Positions 24,366-35,857 are shown, numbered from the stretch's first letter. The stretch: 64,000 nucleotides of DNA from Blepharisma stoltei (GCA_914767885.1 CAJZBQ010000053.1:1834501-1898500); one strand, 5' to 3'. Notes: generated from the sequence alone by a model not told the origin. Numbers and translations are program-made.

Positions 24366-24761
24366 TAACTCCCCCCCCCCCCCCCCTCCGTGAGCGAACA
24401 AAAAAAATTTTGTTCGCTCACGGAGGGGGGTTAATTTTTTTTTTTTAAAAAAAATTTTATATATAAATTTTATAAAAAATATTTTTTTCGAAATTTAAAA
24501 AAATCCTAATTTGCAAAAATTGGGAAGCAAATATTAATTTAATTTGCAAAATTTATGTTTTAAAACGCAATTTGTTTAAAATTAAACAGAATTAGCTCTA
24601 GATTTCATTATACTAATTATCACTTATATATCAAAATTTTTTTCCATTAAAATTTTTTCTATTAAAAAAAATTTTTGTTCACTCACGGAGGGTGGGGTTT
24701 TTTGGTCAAAAAATGGCGATTTTTCTAATGGTTTTGTTCGCTCACGGGGGGGGGGGGGGAG
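24366..24761. mobile_element. Class A IES, young copy, intergenic
   Basis: 396 bp from TA 24366-24367 to TA 24762-24763, left hairpin, long terminal C and G runs. Near-identical in reverse complement to the 2446 copy. Confidence 0.92.
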
Positions 24762-25118
24762 TAAGAGAGATTATTTTTATTAGTAGGTAAGGGCTAGCGT
24801 GAAAATAAATTTCTACTATAAAAGTGGTTTAAATTCTATTTAGCTAGAATGATAAAAATTCACTCTCCTTTATCCTGTGCAAAATGCCATGGTTCAAAAA
24901 TTTCCATAGTTTAGAGCATAGAATTCATTGACTTTTAAATTATATGGCATTTACATATATTAGGAAATCAGCACTCTTTAACTATTTAAGGTATTAGTGA
25001 GTTAATCAACTATTGGAAATAAGTTTTAAAATCATTTTAATATTTAACCTTTGAGTTTCACAGAATTTCAGACTGAAAAAATTGTAATTACTGAGGTTAC
25101 TTTTGAGAAGGTCGCTTA

Positions 25119-26034
25119 TAACGATGACCCCCCCTCAATCTTTATGTCTACTGCAACAAAAATTTTTCGAAAAAATCTTCATGCCTATTGCAACACAACA
25201 TTTTTAAAAAAAAAAAATTAATGCATTTTTCTCTAGGTGAGTTTCTAAAAAAGACATAAAATAGCGCTGCTTTAGGCGTGCCAATGACCTTCTCATCGAG
25301 ATTTGGACGGCTATTGTCATCACTCGCCATTTTATTAAACTTATCTAGCTAAAAAGTACGGAAAAATTTAAGATGCGCATCGAAAATTTGTTGCAAGAGG
25401 ATTAGGATTATTACAGACAGGCGCTAGCCATATTGGTGACGCAGTCACCAAATACTTCCTGTACGGAAGGTTCTACCGCTTTTCGACTCTAGCCCAGAGG
25501 TCTATCCCTCTTACGAGAGTGCCCTTCGGTACCTTCTGTCTCCTCCTTACCTTGCGGCTTCAGTCTTGAGTGGGCGCTTATGGATTTCTGCGGCCCTACT
25601 ACAGGCGATTGGAGTAGCTTGATTCCAAGGATCCTTGGAGTCTATCGGGTGTCGAAGTGCCTTTCTTCAACAGATTACAGGAAAAAAAACTATTCCTCTG
25701 TGGCCTGGGCCGAAACCCCCAATTTCTCAGTAGAGGAATGCCCATGGGTCCTCGGATCCAAAGGGACGTTGTTGAGCACCTCCATTTCCAGAAAGCAACC
25801 AAAATCTACACTTCTTAAGCCTGCGTCTTAATTCTCAGCTCGGAGTCCATCCCAGTTCGCTGTAGCCATAAGGTCTGGACTGCTGCGCCAAGAGGGTAGG
25901 TTGACACGTGTTGCCATTTTAATGTATATAATTTGTTGCAAGAGACATGAAAATTTTTTTTTATATAAAATTTTATATTAAAAAATTGCATTTTTGTTGC
26001 AATAGACATGAAGATTGAGGGGGGGTCATCGTTA
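25119..26034. mobile_element. Large TIR element (ACGATGACCCCCCCTCAATC family), about 0.9 kb, carrying a retroelement
   Basis: Terminal inverted repeats: TTATAACGATGACCCCCCC at left and its complement GGGGGGGTCATCGTTATAA at right, continued by TCAATCTT(T/C)ATGTCTA(C/T)TGCAACAAAAATTTTT-type sequence and ending at TA. The inner TTTGTTGCAAGAGACATG motif is repeated. A 60-codon minus ORF starting AAAATGGCGAG (25330) lies inside but is not a credible gene. The element at 25400-25929 is inserted in it. Confidence 0.82.
25400..25929 (-). mobile_element. SINE-like retroelement inside a TIR element
   Basis: About 530 bp flanked by AATTTGTTGCAAGAG (25385 and 25930). The tail at left is GATTAGGATTATT; the 5' end in minus sense reads AAAATGGCAACACGTGTC. 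Body related to the element at 13219 (AGCCATATTGGTGACGCAGTCACCAA-like). This 15-bp duplication contains no TA, unlike several in-gene copies. Confidence 0.85.
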
Positions 26035-26357
26035 TAATCGGTTTAATTATTCTGATGAAATATAAAAATTGAGAGAATTTAGTCAGGAATTTGCAATAAA
26101 TTAATCGAGAAAAGCACTTTTTCTAGCTAAAATATATCCTATGCATTTAATTATATAAAATACATTCTAATATCTAATTTATTTTAGTATTCCAAAACTT
26201 ATAATAGCAGAAATATTATTTTATTCAGAGAATAAATATTATTGAAATTTATATTCTTTTATATAAAAATGTGAATTTTAGCTATCGCAAATAAACATAT
26301 AATAAATTAATATCACTTGCTATTTATTTTACTGAAAATGTAAATAATTATTTTAGA

Positions 26358-27482
26358 ATGTACTTAGATAAGAATGATATCTATATTCAGTTATCTTTAG
26401 TATCTTCAGTATCGCTTACCTTAATCCAAGTCCTATTGCAAAATGATCTAGAAAATTCAAGTGCATCATACATAGAATGGCTTCAAAGAGGCCGATCTCT
26501 CGAAATGGATCTTACATTCCAAATTCTGGGGATAGCTACTGAGATTATCTTTGTCATGGGGAGCATCATTATTTACCTCTCATATGATCGGAAAATTGGT
26601 GCCGTCTCTACCTGTGCTGGCATATTTGGAGGAGCATTTTCTGCCTTATTAAAGCTGATTTTTACCCAGCCTCGACCATACTGAAAATATTCTGAAATTC
26701 ATGCATTAGACTGCACCAAAGATTGAGGAACTCCATCAGGACACTCCTTATCAGCTGGATGTGTAATTTTATATATTGGAATGCTATGATTGCAGTCTAA
26801 GAGACACACATCTATATTAAAATGGCTTTCTATCATTTTAGCTTCTTTTATCACAGGACTAAACAGAAATTTTATGGGCGCTCATTTTTATTTTCAAGTA
26901 GTTTTAGGATTTTCTTATGCCATGCTCATAGTATCGATTTTGATCCACCCTAAAATTGAGAAAATTCTTTTCAAGCTTAACAATAGAAGAATAATAATTA
27001 TTAATGCGACTGCAATATTCCTGGTATTTGGAGCATTAATGCTTTATTTATTCAGAAATCCATATTGGGATGATGAATGGAAAAAAAATTATGAAAATAA
27101 ATGCGATGGAAATTTAGATTCAAAAATTGCATCACAGATAGATTTAGAAACTGCAAGCTTATTCAATGCAATTCCTGGATTTGTGTGAGGATTTTATAAG
27201 AGCAAGGACTTAACAGTGCCAAAACTGACATGAAAAAATATAGGAACTGTTGTTGGGATGGTAGCTATTTTGAGCGGAATTTTGTATGGGATAGAGTCTT
27301 TATTAGTATACTTGATAACTGGCCCTGAAATTGTGGCTCCTTTATCTTTCTTGATGTATGGATCAGGAGTTTGTGTAGGCTATTTGATGCCGAAGATAAT
27401 CTCTAAAATAATCAAAGCAGACAACCCAAGTATGGAAAAACTTACAGAAAGTGATGATTTAATTGAAGATATTAGTATATAA
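26358..27482 (+). CDS. PAP2-family lipid phosphatase, 374 aa
   Basis: Integral membrane phosphatase of the PAP2 / glucose-6-phosphatase superfamily, probably acting on a lipid phosphate in an internal membrane. All three motifs are present: KLIFTQPRP followed by Y-W (motif 1), GTPSGHS (motif 2) and NRNFMGAHFYFQV (motif 3). About eight hydrophobic segments span the protein. The gene is continuous only if five or more TGA codons are Trp, for example in QPRPY-W-KYSE, CTKD-W-GTPSGHS and PGFV-W-GFYK, with conserved sequence on both sides. This is the strongest evidence for the recoding. No IES lies inside. The exact substrate cannot be told from sequence. Confidence 0.92.
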
Positions 27483-27732
27483 CAAATTAGGATAGAATAT
27501 AGTATAATTACATGTGAATAAGTGATAATTTTTTATTTGATTTTATAAGAAAAATTGAATTTTTAAAGATTAAAATTAAATAAAATGATCTTTGCTTTTA
27601 GGAAATTGGAAAATATATTTCTCAAGCAGAGCTTATGGCATAATCAATTATTAATAAAATTTTCAGCTTTTTGCGAAATTAATCTAATTATTATTAACTA
27701 AATTATTCAAACCTTACCGCTTATAAAATATA

Positions 27733-30700
27733 ATGAACAACGCTGATATGGTTGGAACTAAGTTTATTATTTCAGAAAAAGAAAAGGCTCTTAGAGATAA
27801 ATTTTTTCGTTCTCAAGCCTCGTCAACTCCTACAACAAAACCGATTCAAAAACCTGCTCCTGAAATAAATCAAAAATATCATGATTTTCTAGATGAAATG
27901 CAAACAACTCTTAAACAGCAAGCAACAGGAGCTTTTACAGGCGAATTGCTGCAAAAGCAAGCTTTAATTATGCAGCAGCAGGTTCAAATCCTCAAGGCAG
28001 GCCAATCAGATCACAAAAAAATAATCCAGGCTATAACTCATAAACCAAATCCAGTTTTATCTAACTCCCTCCTCCTCCGTGAGTGAACAAAAAAATTTTG
28101 TTCACTCACGGAGGGGGGTTTATTTTTTTTTTTAAAAAAACATTTATATATAAATTTTATAAAAAATTTTAATTTCGAAATTTAAAAAAAATCCTAATTC
28201 GCAAAAATTGGAAAGCAAATATTAATTCAATTTGCAAAATTTATGTTTTAAAAAGCAATTTGTTTAAAATTAAACAGAATTAGCTCTATATTTCATTATA
28301 TTAATTATCATTTATATATTAAAACTTTTTTCCATATAAAAATTTTTGTTCACTCACGGAGGGTGGGTTTTTGGGCAAAAAATAGCGATTTTTCTAATGG
28401 CTTTGTTCACTCACGGAGGGGGGGGGAGTAAAGAAATTTTAGCTGAGCTGATAGAACCTCTAAACAGACAACTTCAAGAAGTAAAAAGGCTTTATCAAGA
28501 AGACCAGGTAACAACCAAAAATTTATTCAGTCAAGTAAATGAAATTAAAAGTGTCTTAGAAAATGATGAGAAAATTATTGAGCCTAAAGAGTCTGTCATC
28601 ATTACTAAAAAGTCAATAGAAAATATCAAGCAAGAAAAAACAAGACCTGGGACTATACAAAAAGCACAGCCAAAAGGCAAAGAGGAAAAAGTTAAAAATG
28701 AGTTAGAAATTATAAACAAAGACACAAAAGAAGTCGAAAAAGAAATAGATGGAAGACTTGATAGAATTTTAGAAAAAGTAGAGAAAATAAAAAATATACC
28801 GATGAAGCTGGATAGTGAAGTAATGCCTATTGATGTTAAGCAAATTTTAGGAGAAATGAATTATGATGTGCTGCTGGAAGAGTTAAATATGTATAGAACA
28901 GTTAAAAATGATTTAATTCGGGAATATCAGTCATGTGCTTTGCTATACCCAAGGAAAAAACCGGAAAAAGCGAAACCTGAAGAAGCTAAGAAAAGGAAAA
29001 ATGAGAAAACTATTGCCAGAAAAGTGCAAGTTCCGAGCTATAAAACAAATAATAGTTCGCTGAAGCCAAAATCACTCCAAAATATTCGTACGAAGCCTAA
29101 GGTTATAGAAAGCATGACAAAAAAGAAAAGCATCCCTAAGTCTAAAAATATTCTTCTTGTAAAAGCCGAAAAGTCAGAATCAGAATCCCCAGAACCTACT
29201 GATAGATCTCTTCAAGAAACCTCTGAGCCTATCATTCCTTCCCCAAAGCCTCTTCCTAAGCCTGAAACTGTTTCCTTTCCAACCCAAACCTCTCCTCACC
29301 AATCTCTCGAATTTCTCAAAATACAGCATGAAAACCCCAATCCTTTCGAAACTCGCCCTGGCACAACAACTGGCAAACTTACTGAAGAAAACCTTTCAAG
29401 CTACATTTCTCCTCCTTATCTTCCTCAATTTCAAACCTCTGCACCTCTACGGGGAAATCTCGAAGAACAAACCATTGATGCCATTACGGGTGCAAGTCCA
29501 ATGATAGTGCCTTTTTGATAGTGTCCATTTCGCCGAAGTACTTTTGGCCGAAAATATTTAAATAATGCACCCATTTTGTCGAAATTTAACATTTTTTTCG
29601 GTCAAATGTCTCACTATTTGAACAAATTTTGCTCTATGAGATGACGCACTATCAAATTTCCGCCGTCATTTGACATTGAGCCACCATTACAGCTTATGTG
29701 CTTAATCAAACTTTAGGCACCACCCAACGCTTAAAATTAACTTTACAAGAAAATCCTTCATCTTTATTGGGTGTGGAAGAAATAAGTGAGCTTGTAAAGC
29801 AAGGCTTGCATTTCGATCCAAATACGATAAGTAACATAGGGAGAGAAATTATTTTAGAAAAAGTGAGAGAGCTGAGAGAAGAAAAGGAGAGGAAAAATAA
29901 AGAAAACATGAGCAGGATTGAAGAAAATAGTAAAAATGAAGAGGAGTTAAATGCAAAAAGTGATAATTTGGAAGCAAGCATCAAGAAAGAAGAGTCTAAG
30001 AGTGAGTATATAGAAGAAAATAGCAAAAAGGAAGAAGATTCTAAAGTGAAAAGTGACTATACAAGTGATTTTGAGCCAGATGAAAAGTCAGAACATGAAG
30101 AAAGCCCGAAATTCAATGGAATTCAGATCCCAGCAGAAGAAATTGATCCTTTCCTCTTTAAGTCACCTAAAATAGAAACTTCGCCAAGATTCCTTACTAA
30201 GCAGCCATCAGCTCAATCGTCAGGACGTCCAAGCACCCAATCCCAGGACGACTTGGTTTCTCTTTTAAATCCTCGTCTACTAGGCATGATGAGTGCAGCA
30301 TCGATCCAGCACTATATTTCTTCATTAATCCAAGCTGGCCATTTATCAAGAAACCAAACTCCCAGCTTCTTATCAAGGACAGAAACTCCATCCACTCAAA
30401 TTTTCTCAAACATCCCAAGAAACCGTACAAGTGCTCCAAATGATATTTCTACAGTCCCTCAAAGCCTTGCAAGGATTTCAGAAACTCCAAAGCTCCCTGA
30501 TGAAGTCAGCGATTTTTTCAAAACTCAAGTCGGCCAGCAATTCCAAAAAATAATTGTAGAAAACTCTTCCCTGTCAGCCCATCAAATTATGGAAAAATGG
30601 TCATCTCAGCACATTTCTACGCCTCAAACCTACCAAAACTTCAATATCTTGAGGAGAATCCCAAATAATATAAATATAGATGCTGAAGAAATAGCACTCA

Positions 30701-31071
30701 AAAAGGAGGCTGAAATCCCAAGGAGAAAAATTGATATTTCCTACCTAGAAGACCACAAAACAGATAGCGCTAGGTCTGATCTTTTTACGCTGTCAGAATC
30801 AGATGAGTCTTTAAGGTCTTCTTTAAGTTCAGAAAAATCAGTAGCAATGCAGCCAGAGTTTATAGCAGGTTTTAAAGAATTTTTGGTAAAATCTCAGCTA
30901 AAAGAACTATCTTCAAGTTCTTCTCTTTCTGAAGGAGAAGTAAGAATGAGCTTGGGCGATACTTTATCGTCAGGAGAAATTCCTAGAGGGTCTTGGAGCG
31001 ATGCAAAAAAATTCAAAGATTCACTGTCAGGAATTTTTTCACCAAAAGAAAGCAGCCAAGGGCAAGTTTAA
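27733..31071 (+). CDS. Low-complexity / coiled-coil protein, 922 aa, two inserts
   Basis: Three blocks (27733-28061, 28429-29484, 29688-31071) join in frame: PVLS to KEILAELIE and TIDAIT to AYVLNQTLG. The start region (MNNADMVGTKFIISEKEKALRDKF) and residues 110-210 are coiled coil; the middle is Pro/Lys-rich (PKPLPKPETVSFP) and the C-terminus Ser/Glu-rich (LSSSSSLSEGEVRMS). No enzyme or named domain recognised. A structural or regulatory role is guesswork. Confidence 0.8.
28062..28428. mobile_element. Class A IES, intermediate-age copy
   Basis: 367 bp, left hairpin, GAGTGAAC variant. Removal between TA 28062-28063 and TA 28429-28430 restores frame in the 27733-31071 gene. Confidence 0.92.
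29485..29687. mobile_element. Class D ~200-bp element, second copy
   Basis: 203 bp. Starts CGGGTGCAAGTCCAATGATAGTGC and ends TTTGACATTGAGCCA, matching the 18112 element in reverse. Flanking repeat is CCATTA (29481 and 29684). Here the repeat includes TA, and removal between TA 29485 and TA 29688 restores frame. Confidence 0.83.
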
Positions 31072-31313
31072 AATGTAAGCCCATTAGATTTAATATTTGG
31101 TTCATACAAATGTGCTATTAATAGTTTTTATATGATTTTAATTTATTAAAATCCTGAAAGTCTATGTCCAGCATCAGACATTTTCTATTTAACTCGTTAA
31201 ATTTTTATAAATAGTCAATTATCTTTGAAGCTAATTCAACATATCAGTTTCATTATTAATATATTAGGTTTTCTGAAATAAAGACTTCAATAAATTTATT
31301 TATTATGAAGGTA

Positions 31314-32767
31314 TTAATAGTTAAAATAATTTTCTTTGTATAGTGAATTTCCTAGTGAAGGATTATAACTTCTACTAGGCATCCTATCTGTTTTTATCCT
31401 TTTAGATGTACCATCAAAGGAGTCTGAATAGTCTCCAAAAGGAATTTGTGGCATTATTTCTTCAGTTTTCAGGGGTTTTATAGGTGAAGACTTTTGTGAT
31501 TCTCTTCTAGACAGATGAGAAATTAAAGGATTGTTTAGAAATTCATCAGCAAGCTGTATAACTTCTGAGGAAAAATCCTGCTCTGGCAGCTTTTTCTTGA
31601 TTTTTGGGCCTGGAGATTGATTTTCATCAGTTTCTGTATACGTAAAAGTATCCTCAAAAAGAGGCTTTTTGTTAGGAAAATTCGTGTCTTCTCTGCTTGT
31701 TATGCTTTCTAAGGTGGGTGATGGATTTCTTTGGATTTCCTCATCAGAAATTCATTGAAACTCACTTAAAAGTTTTTTATCGGGGTTGAAAAATTTCTGA
31801 ATGTCTTTTTTCACGTCACATCTGATTTTCGAGTCCACATTTTGGAGATATTTTGGGACCTTTCTATGAGGAGTTCCTTTAGGCTGCTGCATTGTGCTTG
31901 GCTTAATGGTTTTTAACGGGCTTCTATTCGAATTTTCTTTAGATCTGCTACTGTCTTTTCCTTTCGGCTTAGAAAAGACTTCATCCAAGCATCGGAATTT
32001 TGGTGTAGACTCCATCAAAATAGGCCCAGGGATTTCTTTATTCACTGAGGACCTTGGTGGTCTTTTATTTTTTAAATTATTGACGCTCGATGACCTTTTG
32101 AATTCTTTTTCTGCAGGATCGTTATTGTAGTTATCAATTTCTTCAATCATCCCTTTCAGCTGTGCTTTGATGCCTGGCATTTGTGCAGCTAATGGCAGTG
32201 GAGATCCATGTGAAATTGTTTCAAGCTCACTAACTGATACAAATCCAGAATATCGGTTTTGTATCGCACTAATTCCAATTACCATCAAAAGTTCACAGCA
32301 TCTCGCCCACTGAGACCTTGGGTACAAATACAAGAAATCCTTAATTGCAAGATTCCCGCTTACTCCCCCCCCCCCTCCGTGAGCGAACAAAAAAAATTTT
32401 GTTCGCTCACGGAGGGGGTATTTTTTTTTTTTTTAAAAAAAAATTTATATATAAATTTTATAAAAAAATATTTTTTTCGAAATTTAAAAAAATCCTAATT
32501 TGCAAAAATTGGGAAAGCAAATATTAATTTAATTTGCAAAATTTATGTTTTAAAACGCAATTTGTTTAAAAATTAAACAGAATTAGCTCTAGATTTCATT
32601 ATACTAATTATCACTTATATATCAAAATTTTTTTTCCATTAAAATTTTTTCTATTAAAAAAATTTTTGTTCACTCACGGAGGGTGGGTTTTTGGTCAAAA
32701 AATGGCGATTTTTCTAATGGTTTTGTTCGCTCACGGAGGGGGGGGGGGGAGTTAGAGACTCTAACAT
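31314..32767 (-). CDS. Hypothetical Ser/Pro/Lys-rich protein, 353 aa, one IES
   Basis: Real start is ATG at 32767 (MLESL), directly followed by an IES; after removal it reads MLESLSGNLAIKDF...PRSQWARCCELLMVIG. Two-thirds of the way in, a TGA (SEFQ-W-ISDEEIQ) is read as Trp and extends the protein about 145 residues to TAA at 31314. After a short ordered N-terminus the rest is basic and phospho-site-like (RSSSVNNLKNKRPPRSS, TPHRKVPKYL, SPSPTLES-type). No family recognised. Its 5' end is close to the 3' end of the Cys-rich gene. Confidence 0.78.
32361..32752. mobile_element. Class A IES, young copy, four codons after a start codon
   Basis: 392 bp between TA 32361-32362 and TA 32753-32754, left hairpin. 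It interrupts the 31314-32767 gene inside codon 5, so the whole ORF depends on its removal. Confidence 0.93.
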
Positions 32768-32793
32768 TTTTTAAATTATCCTGAATTATCCTA

Positions 32794-34782
32794 TTAAAGA
32801 GCTAAGACTCCGAATACCAAAGAAATTGCAGTTAAAATCATCCCTGCCTCCTTCACATAGGAGTTCTGTAAGTCAAGCCAATACTGAGACGTTATAGTAT
32901 TTTTGATGCAGTCAGGGTTGTACTGAAGCTGAGGACCTTGGAGATACGTTGTATAGTTAGTGGAATATTGATAGTAAAGCTGGTGATAGCCGTCTATTTT
33001 GAGGAAGCAGAACTCCCCATGTCTGGAATTAGTGTTACACTTTGAATTTACCTTGTGAAGACGTTTTAGTAGTGAAATGGAATTTTGCCAAGGCGCATCT
33101 CCTTCAAACACTGGACAGTAAGCAAGAGACCATTCGTTATATCCACATTGGCAATTTTTTGAGTATTTCCCTGTGGTATCTACACATTTGGAGCCAGGGG
33201 TGCATGGTTCTTCAAGCTTGGACGCAGAAACAGGTGCTCTCATGCAAGCTCCTCTTGGTGGGGAAGTAGAAGTGACGTTGGCGAAGCCAAAATAGCAGGA
33301 GTATGACTTTCCTGTGCTGGTTTGCACATCGTCTACGATGCTTTCTTCTGATAAAGAGAAGTATGGGATGCATTGTCCAAGGTTGCAGGTTAAGTTGTTT
33401 CTGCACTCATACCAGTGGTCGCAGTCTCCACCTTCTTCTACTTGATATTTGCAGGTATTCGCAGTCATATTGCAATATAAACCTGGATTGCAATCGTAAG
33501 TATTTGTACATTCTTGATCATAGACGTTGCCGACACATTCTTTATCACTGCAGCTTCCACTGATACATTGCTCATCTTTTTCACAATAGTCTCCTGGATA
33601 CCTGGTATTTTGATCAGGAACATCACAAGTGGCATTTTTCTGAGAATCTACCATACAGGTCTGGTTATGCTGAGCACATTCATTTATATAGTAAATTTCT
33701 GAGATCTTATAGGTATCAATATTTTTTTCGTAAAACCCGCATTGTCCAGAGCTCCAGTCTTTGGTAGGAGTATTGCAAAAGTAAGCTGGGCACTGGGGAT
33801 TCTGAAAAGTGGTAGACGCTTCTAAAACATTCCAATAGCTTTGTGTAAAAATGCTTTGAGAGCACTCGTCGTTGCCTTGTATAAGAGGATAATAGTTATA
33901 GAAATACTGCCAATAGTCTATTGCCCAGCTGTACCAGAGTTTTTGAGAAGCGGCTGGCAGCTTAGCAAAGCATTGGTAACTCCATGGGCGATGTGCATTG
34001 CAGTTTTCGTTGGCATTGTTCAAAGCTTGCCAATTTTTAATCATAGAGACTACAATAGGATCTCCTTCAAATAAAGAGCAATAAGAACTTCCAGCTTCAT
34101 TGTAAGCACAGGTGCAGGTTTTGTTATATTTTCCATCACTAGATGTACAAGGAGACTCAGGAGTGCATGCAACTGGAAGTTTACCGGTACTTGTTGGAGC
34201 CTTTGTGCAATTGTAAGTGCTGCCAGTATAAACTGCATAGCCAGTGTTGCAGACTAAATTAAAGCCTGTCTTTGAGTCAACAAGATCCTCAACAACTGGC
34301 TGATTAAGTTCAAGGGAAAACAACTCAATGCATTTATTGTTGACGCAGAGTAAATTATTAAGACAGCTTTCGTCAATATCACACTGAGAGCCTTCAGTCT
34401 TCTGAGGTTGGCATTTTGGTGGGTTTGTTATTGTGTCACAGTGAAGCCCTGGGTTGCAATCCCATTGATTTTTGCATACAACCTGATTTGCCAGACCTAC
34501 GCAAACGTTATCAATACAGTTGCTACTAGTGCAATCACTGTCAGTGTTGCACCATTCTCCAGGATAATTCACCGCTGGATTTTTTAATTCACAAGACTGA
34601 TTTTCTTCAATTGGGGTTGTAGGACAGTAATATTCTGGGTAACATGGGGTCATTTTATATTTTCCTGCCCCTTCGATAGCTGAATAAGACAGACACTGCT
34701 GTTTGGTGTATGAAGGAGTGCAATCATAAGAAGGACACTGCGCAGCTGACACTGCAGACAAAAGGAATGCTGATATCCACAT
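32794..34782 (-). CDS. Cysteine-rich surface protein with signal peptide and C-terminal anchor, 662 aa
   Basis: Start ATG 34782 opens a signal peptide (MWISAFLLSAVSAAQC). The body is an internal duplication: each half has blocks such as NYPGEWCNTDSDCTSSNCIDNVCVG / RYPGDYCEKDEQCISGSC, then DCNPGLHCD / DCNPGLYCN and an ending like FEGDPIVVSMIKNWQALN / FEGDAPWQNSISLLKRLH. Cys spacing is regular and suggests many disulphides. The C-terminus is hydrophobic (MILTAISLVFGVLAL) and may be a GPI signal or a membrane anchor. Such proteins are common on ciliate surfaces and cilia; the ligand or role is unknown. No inserts or TGA codons inside. Confidence 0.85.
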   Translation of the reverse strand: MWISAFLLSAVSAAQCPSYDCTPSYTKQQCLSYSAIEGAGKYKMTPCYPEYYCPTTPIEENQSCELKNPAVNYPGEWCNTDSDCTSSNCIDNVCVGLANQVVCKNQWDCNPGLHCDTITNPPKCQPQKTEGSQCDIDESCLNNLLCVNNKCIELFSLELNQPVVEDLVDSKTGFNLVCNTGYAVYTGSTYNCTKAPTSTGKLPVACTPESPCTSSDGKYNKTCTCAYNEAGSSYCSLFEGDPIVVSMIKNWQALNNANENCNAHRPWSYQCFAKLPAASQKLWYSWAIDYWQYFYNYYPLIQGNDECSQSIFTQSYWNVLEASTTFQNPQCPAYFCNTPTKDWSSGQCGFYEKNIDTYKISEIYYINECAQHNQTCMVDSQKNATCDVPDQNTRYPGDYCEKDEQCISGSCSDKECVGNVYDQECTNTYDCNPGLYCNMTANTCKYQVEEGGDCDHWYECRNNLTCNLGQCIPYFSLSEESIVDDVQTSTGKSYSCYFGFANVTSTSPPRGACMRAPVSASKLEEPCTPGSKCVDTTGKYSKNCQCGYNEWSLAYCPVFEGDAPWQNSISLLKRLHKVNSKCNTNSRHGEFCFLKIDGYHQLYYQYSTNYTTYLQGPQLQYNPDCIKNTITSQYWLDLQNSYVKEAGMILTAISLVFGVLAL

Positions 34783-34972
34783 TTACTATTCTATGAAGCT
34801 ATTATGTTTTATTTAAATATTTTATTTTAAATCCTTATAAATCCTACATATTTCAAGCTGTAGGAGATTTTATTTTTTATAAAAAATTTTTAAATAATCT
34901 GTTAGGAGAATTTGAATTTTTGGTGAAAATCCATGTTAATGTGCCGTAAATATTCTCGAATTAGCAAAAAAT

Positions 34973-35563
34973 ATGTCGGTCTTAGGAGGAATGCACCACA
35001 CGTTAATAGGGAGACTCGCGTCAAGTGGAGAACTTGAGCAGAAAAATGAGATTTTCGATATCTTCAACAGGGCTCGTCCGCTACCTATGGATTTGCTTTC
35101 GTTTTTAGGGCATCTCCAGGACCGCCTTTGTTGTTCAGACGTTGTTTTTACGTTGGGATTCGTGTTGCTAGACAAAATTCTAAAGTCTTACCCAGCTTTT
35201 TCCCTCACAAATAGGAATATACATAGAATCGTATTCACCTCGGTGTCACTCGCTTTCAAATTTTCAGAAGATATAACCTTTTCAAACGCCGCTTTGGCGA
35301 AAATAGGGTTGGTGACTACAGAGGAGTTACTTAGACTAGAAGCTTCATTTCTCGCGGCAAGTGATTGGTGCATTTGGAGCGATGAAATCTCAAAAAACTT
35401 AGAAGAATATCTGGACGTTTTTTCAAAATTCGAGACCAAAAAAGAAGCGTCAAACTACGACAGCGACGAGTCGTCCACTGAAGAAACATCAGGAAGCTTT
35501 GAAGACTTGAGCGATTTTTCAGAGCTCAGCGCTTTCTTTACATCTGAAAATTCTTTATTGTAA
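34973..35563 (+). CDS. PHO80-type (P/U) cyclin, 196 aa
   Basis: Single cyclin-box protein. The core is residues 36-125: PLPMDLLSFLGHLQDRL, then CSDVVFTLGFVLLDKIL, NRNIHRIVFTSVSLAFKFSED and TTEELLRLEASFLAASDW, matching PHO80-like cyclins, where 'L.K..D' and 'LN.LE..FL..L.W' are typical. The acidic Ser-rich C-terminus (DSDESSTEETSGSFED) may be phosphorylated. It presumably pairs with a cyclin-dependent kinase; the partner cannot be inferred. Upstream it faces the Cys-rich gene divergently across about 190 bp, which must hold both promoters. Confidence 0.85.
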   Translation: MSVLGGMHHTLIGRLASSGELEQKNEIFDIFNRARPLPMDLLSFLGHLQDRLCCSDVVFTLGFVLLDKILKSYPAFSLTNRNIHRIVFTSVSLAFKFSEDITFSNAALAKIGLVTTEELLRLEASFLAASDWCIWSDEISKNLEEYLDVFSKFETKKEASNYDSDESSTEETSGSFEDLSDFSELSAFFTSENSLL

Positions 35564-35857
35564 TTATTGATTATTGTTAACCTTAGAATAAAAACATTTT
35601 TTAAAATGAACTAATATGAAGATAATGAAAATTTTTGCATGATGGAAAATTATAAATGGCAATTTAAATTAATGGAAGCTTATGAGAAGTAATAATGGTA
35701 AAATTTTTCTTCGATTTTGAATAATTTTATTAATTTTATTTTATCAACTAATTTTGATAGAGCATTATGGTAGAATTAAATTAAAATAATTATGAAATGC
35801 TAAAGGGAATTATTGGAAACAGATATGAAACATCTTTATTTTTACTAATAAAAAATA
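35564..35857. other. AT-rich intergenic spacer
   Basis: About 290 bp of AT-rich sequence between two plus-strand genes. I see nothing in it beyond expected 3' and 5' flanks. Confidence 0.5.

Noticed and set aside
25148-25330. 60-codon ORF starting MASDDNSRPNL inside the 0.9-kb TIR element
   Set aside because: It begins at an AAAATGGCG motif like the retroelement 5' ends and runs into the low-complexity TIR; no family match that I recognise.
33042-33702. Plus-strand ORFs opposite the Cys-rich gene
   Set aside because: Antisense shadows of a well-supported minus-strand gene.
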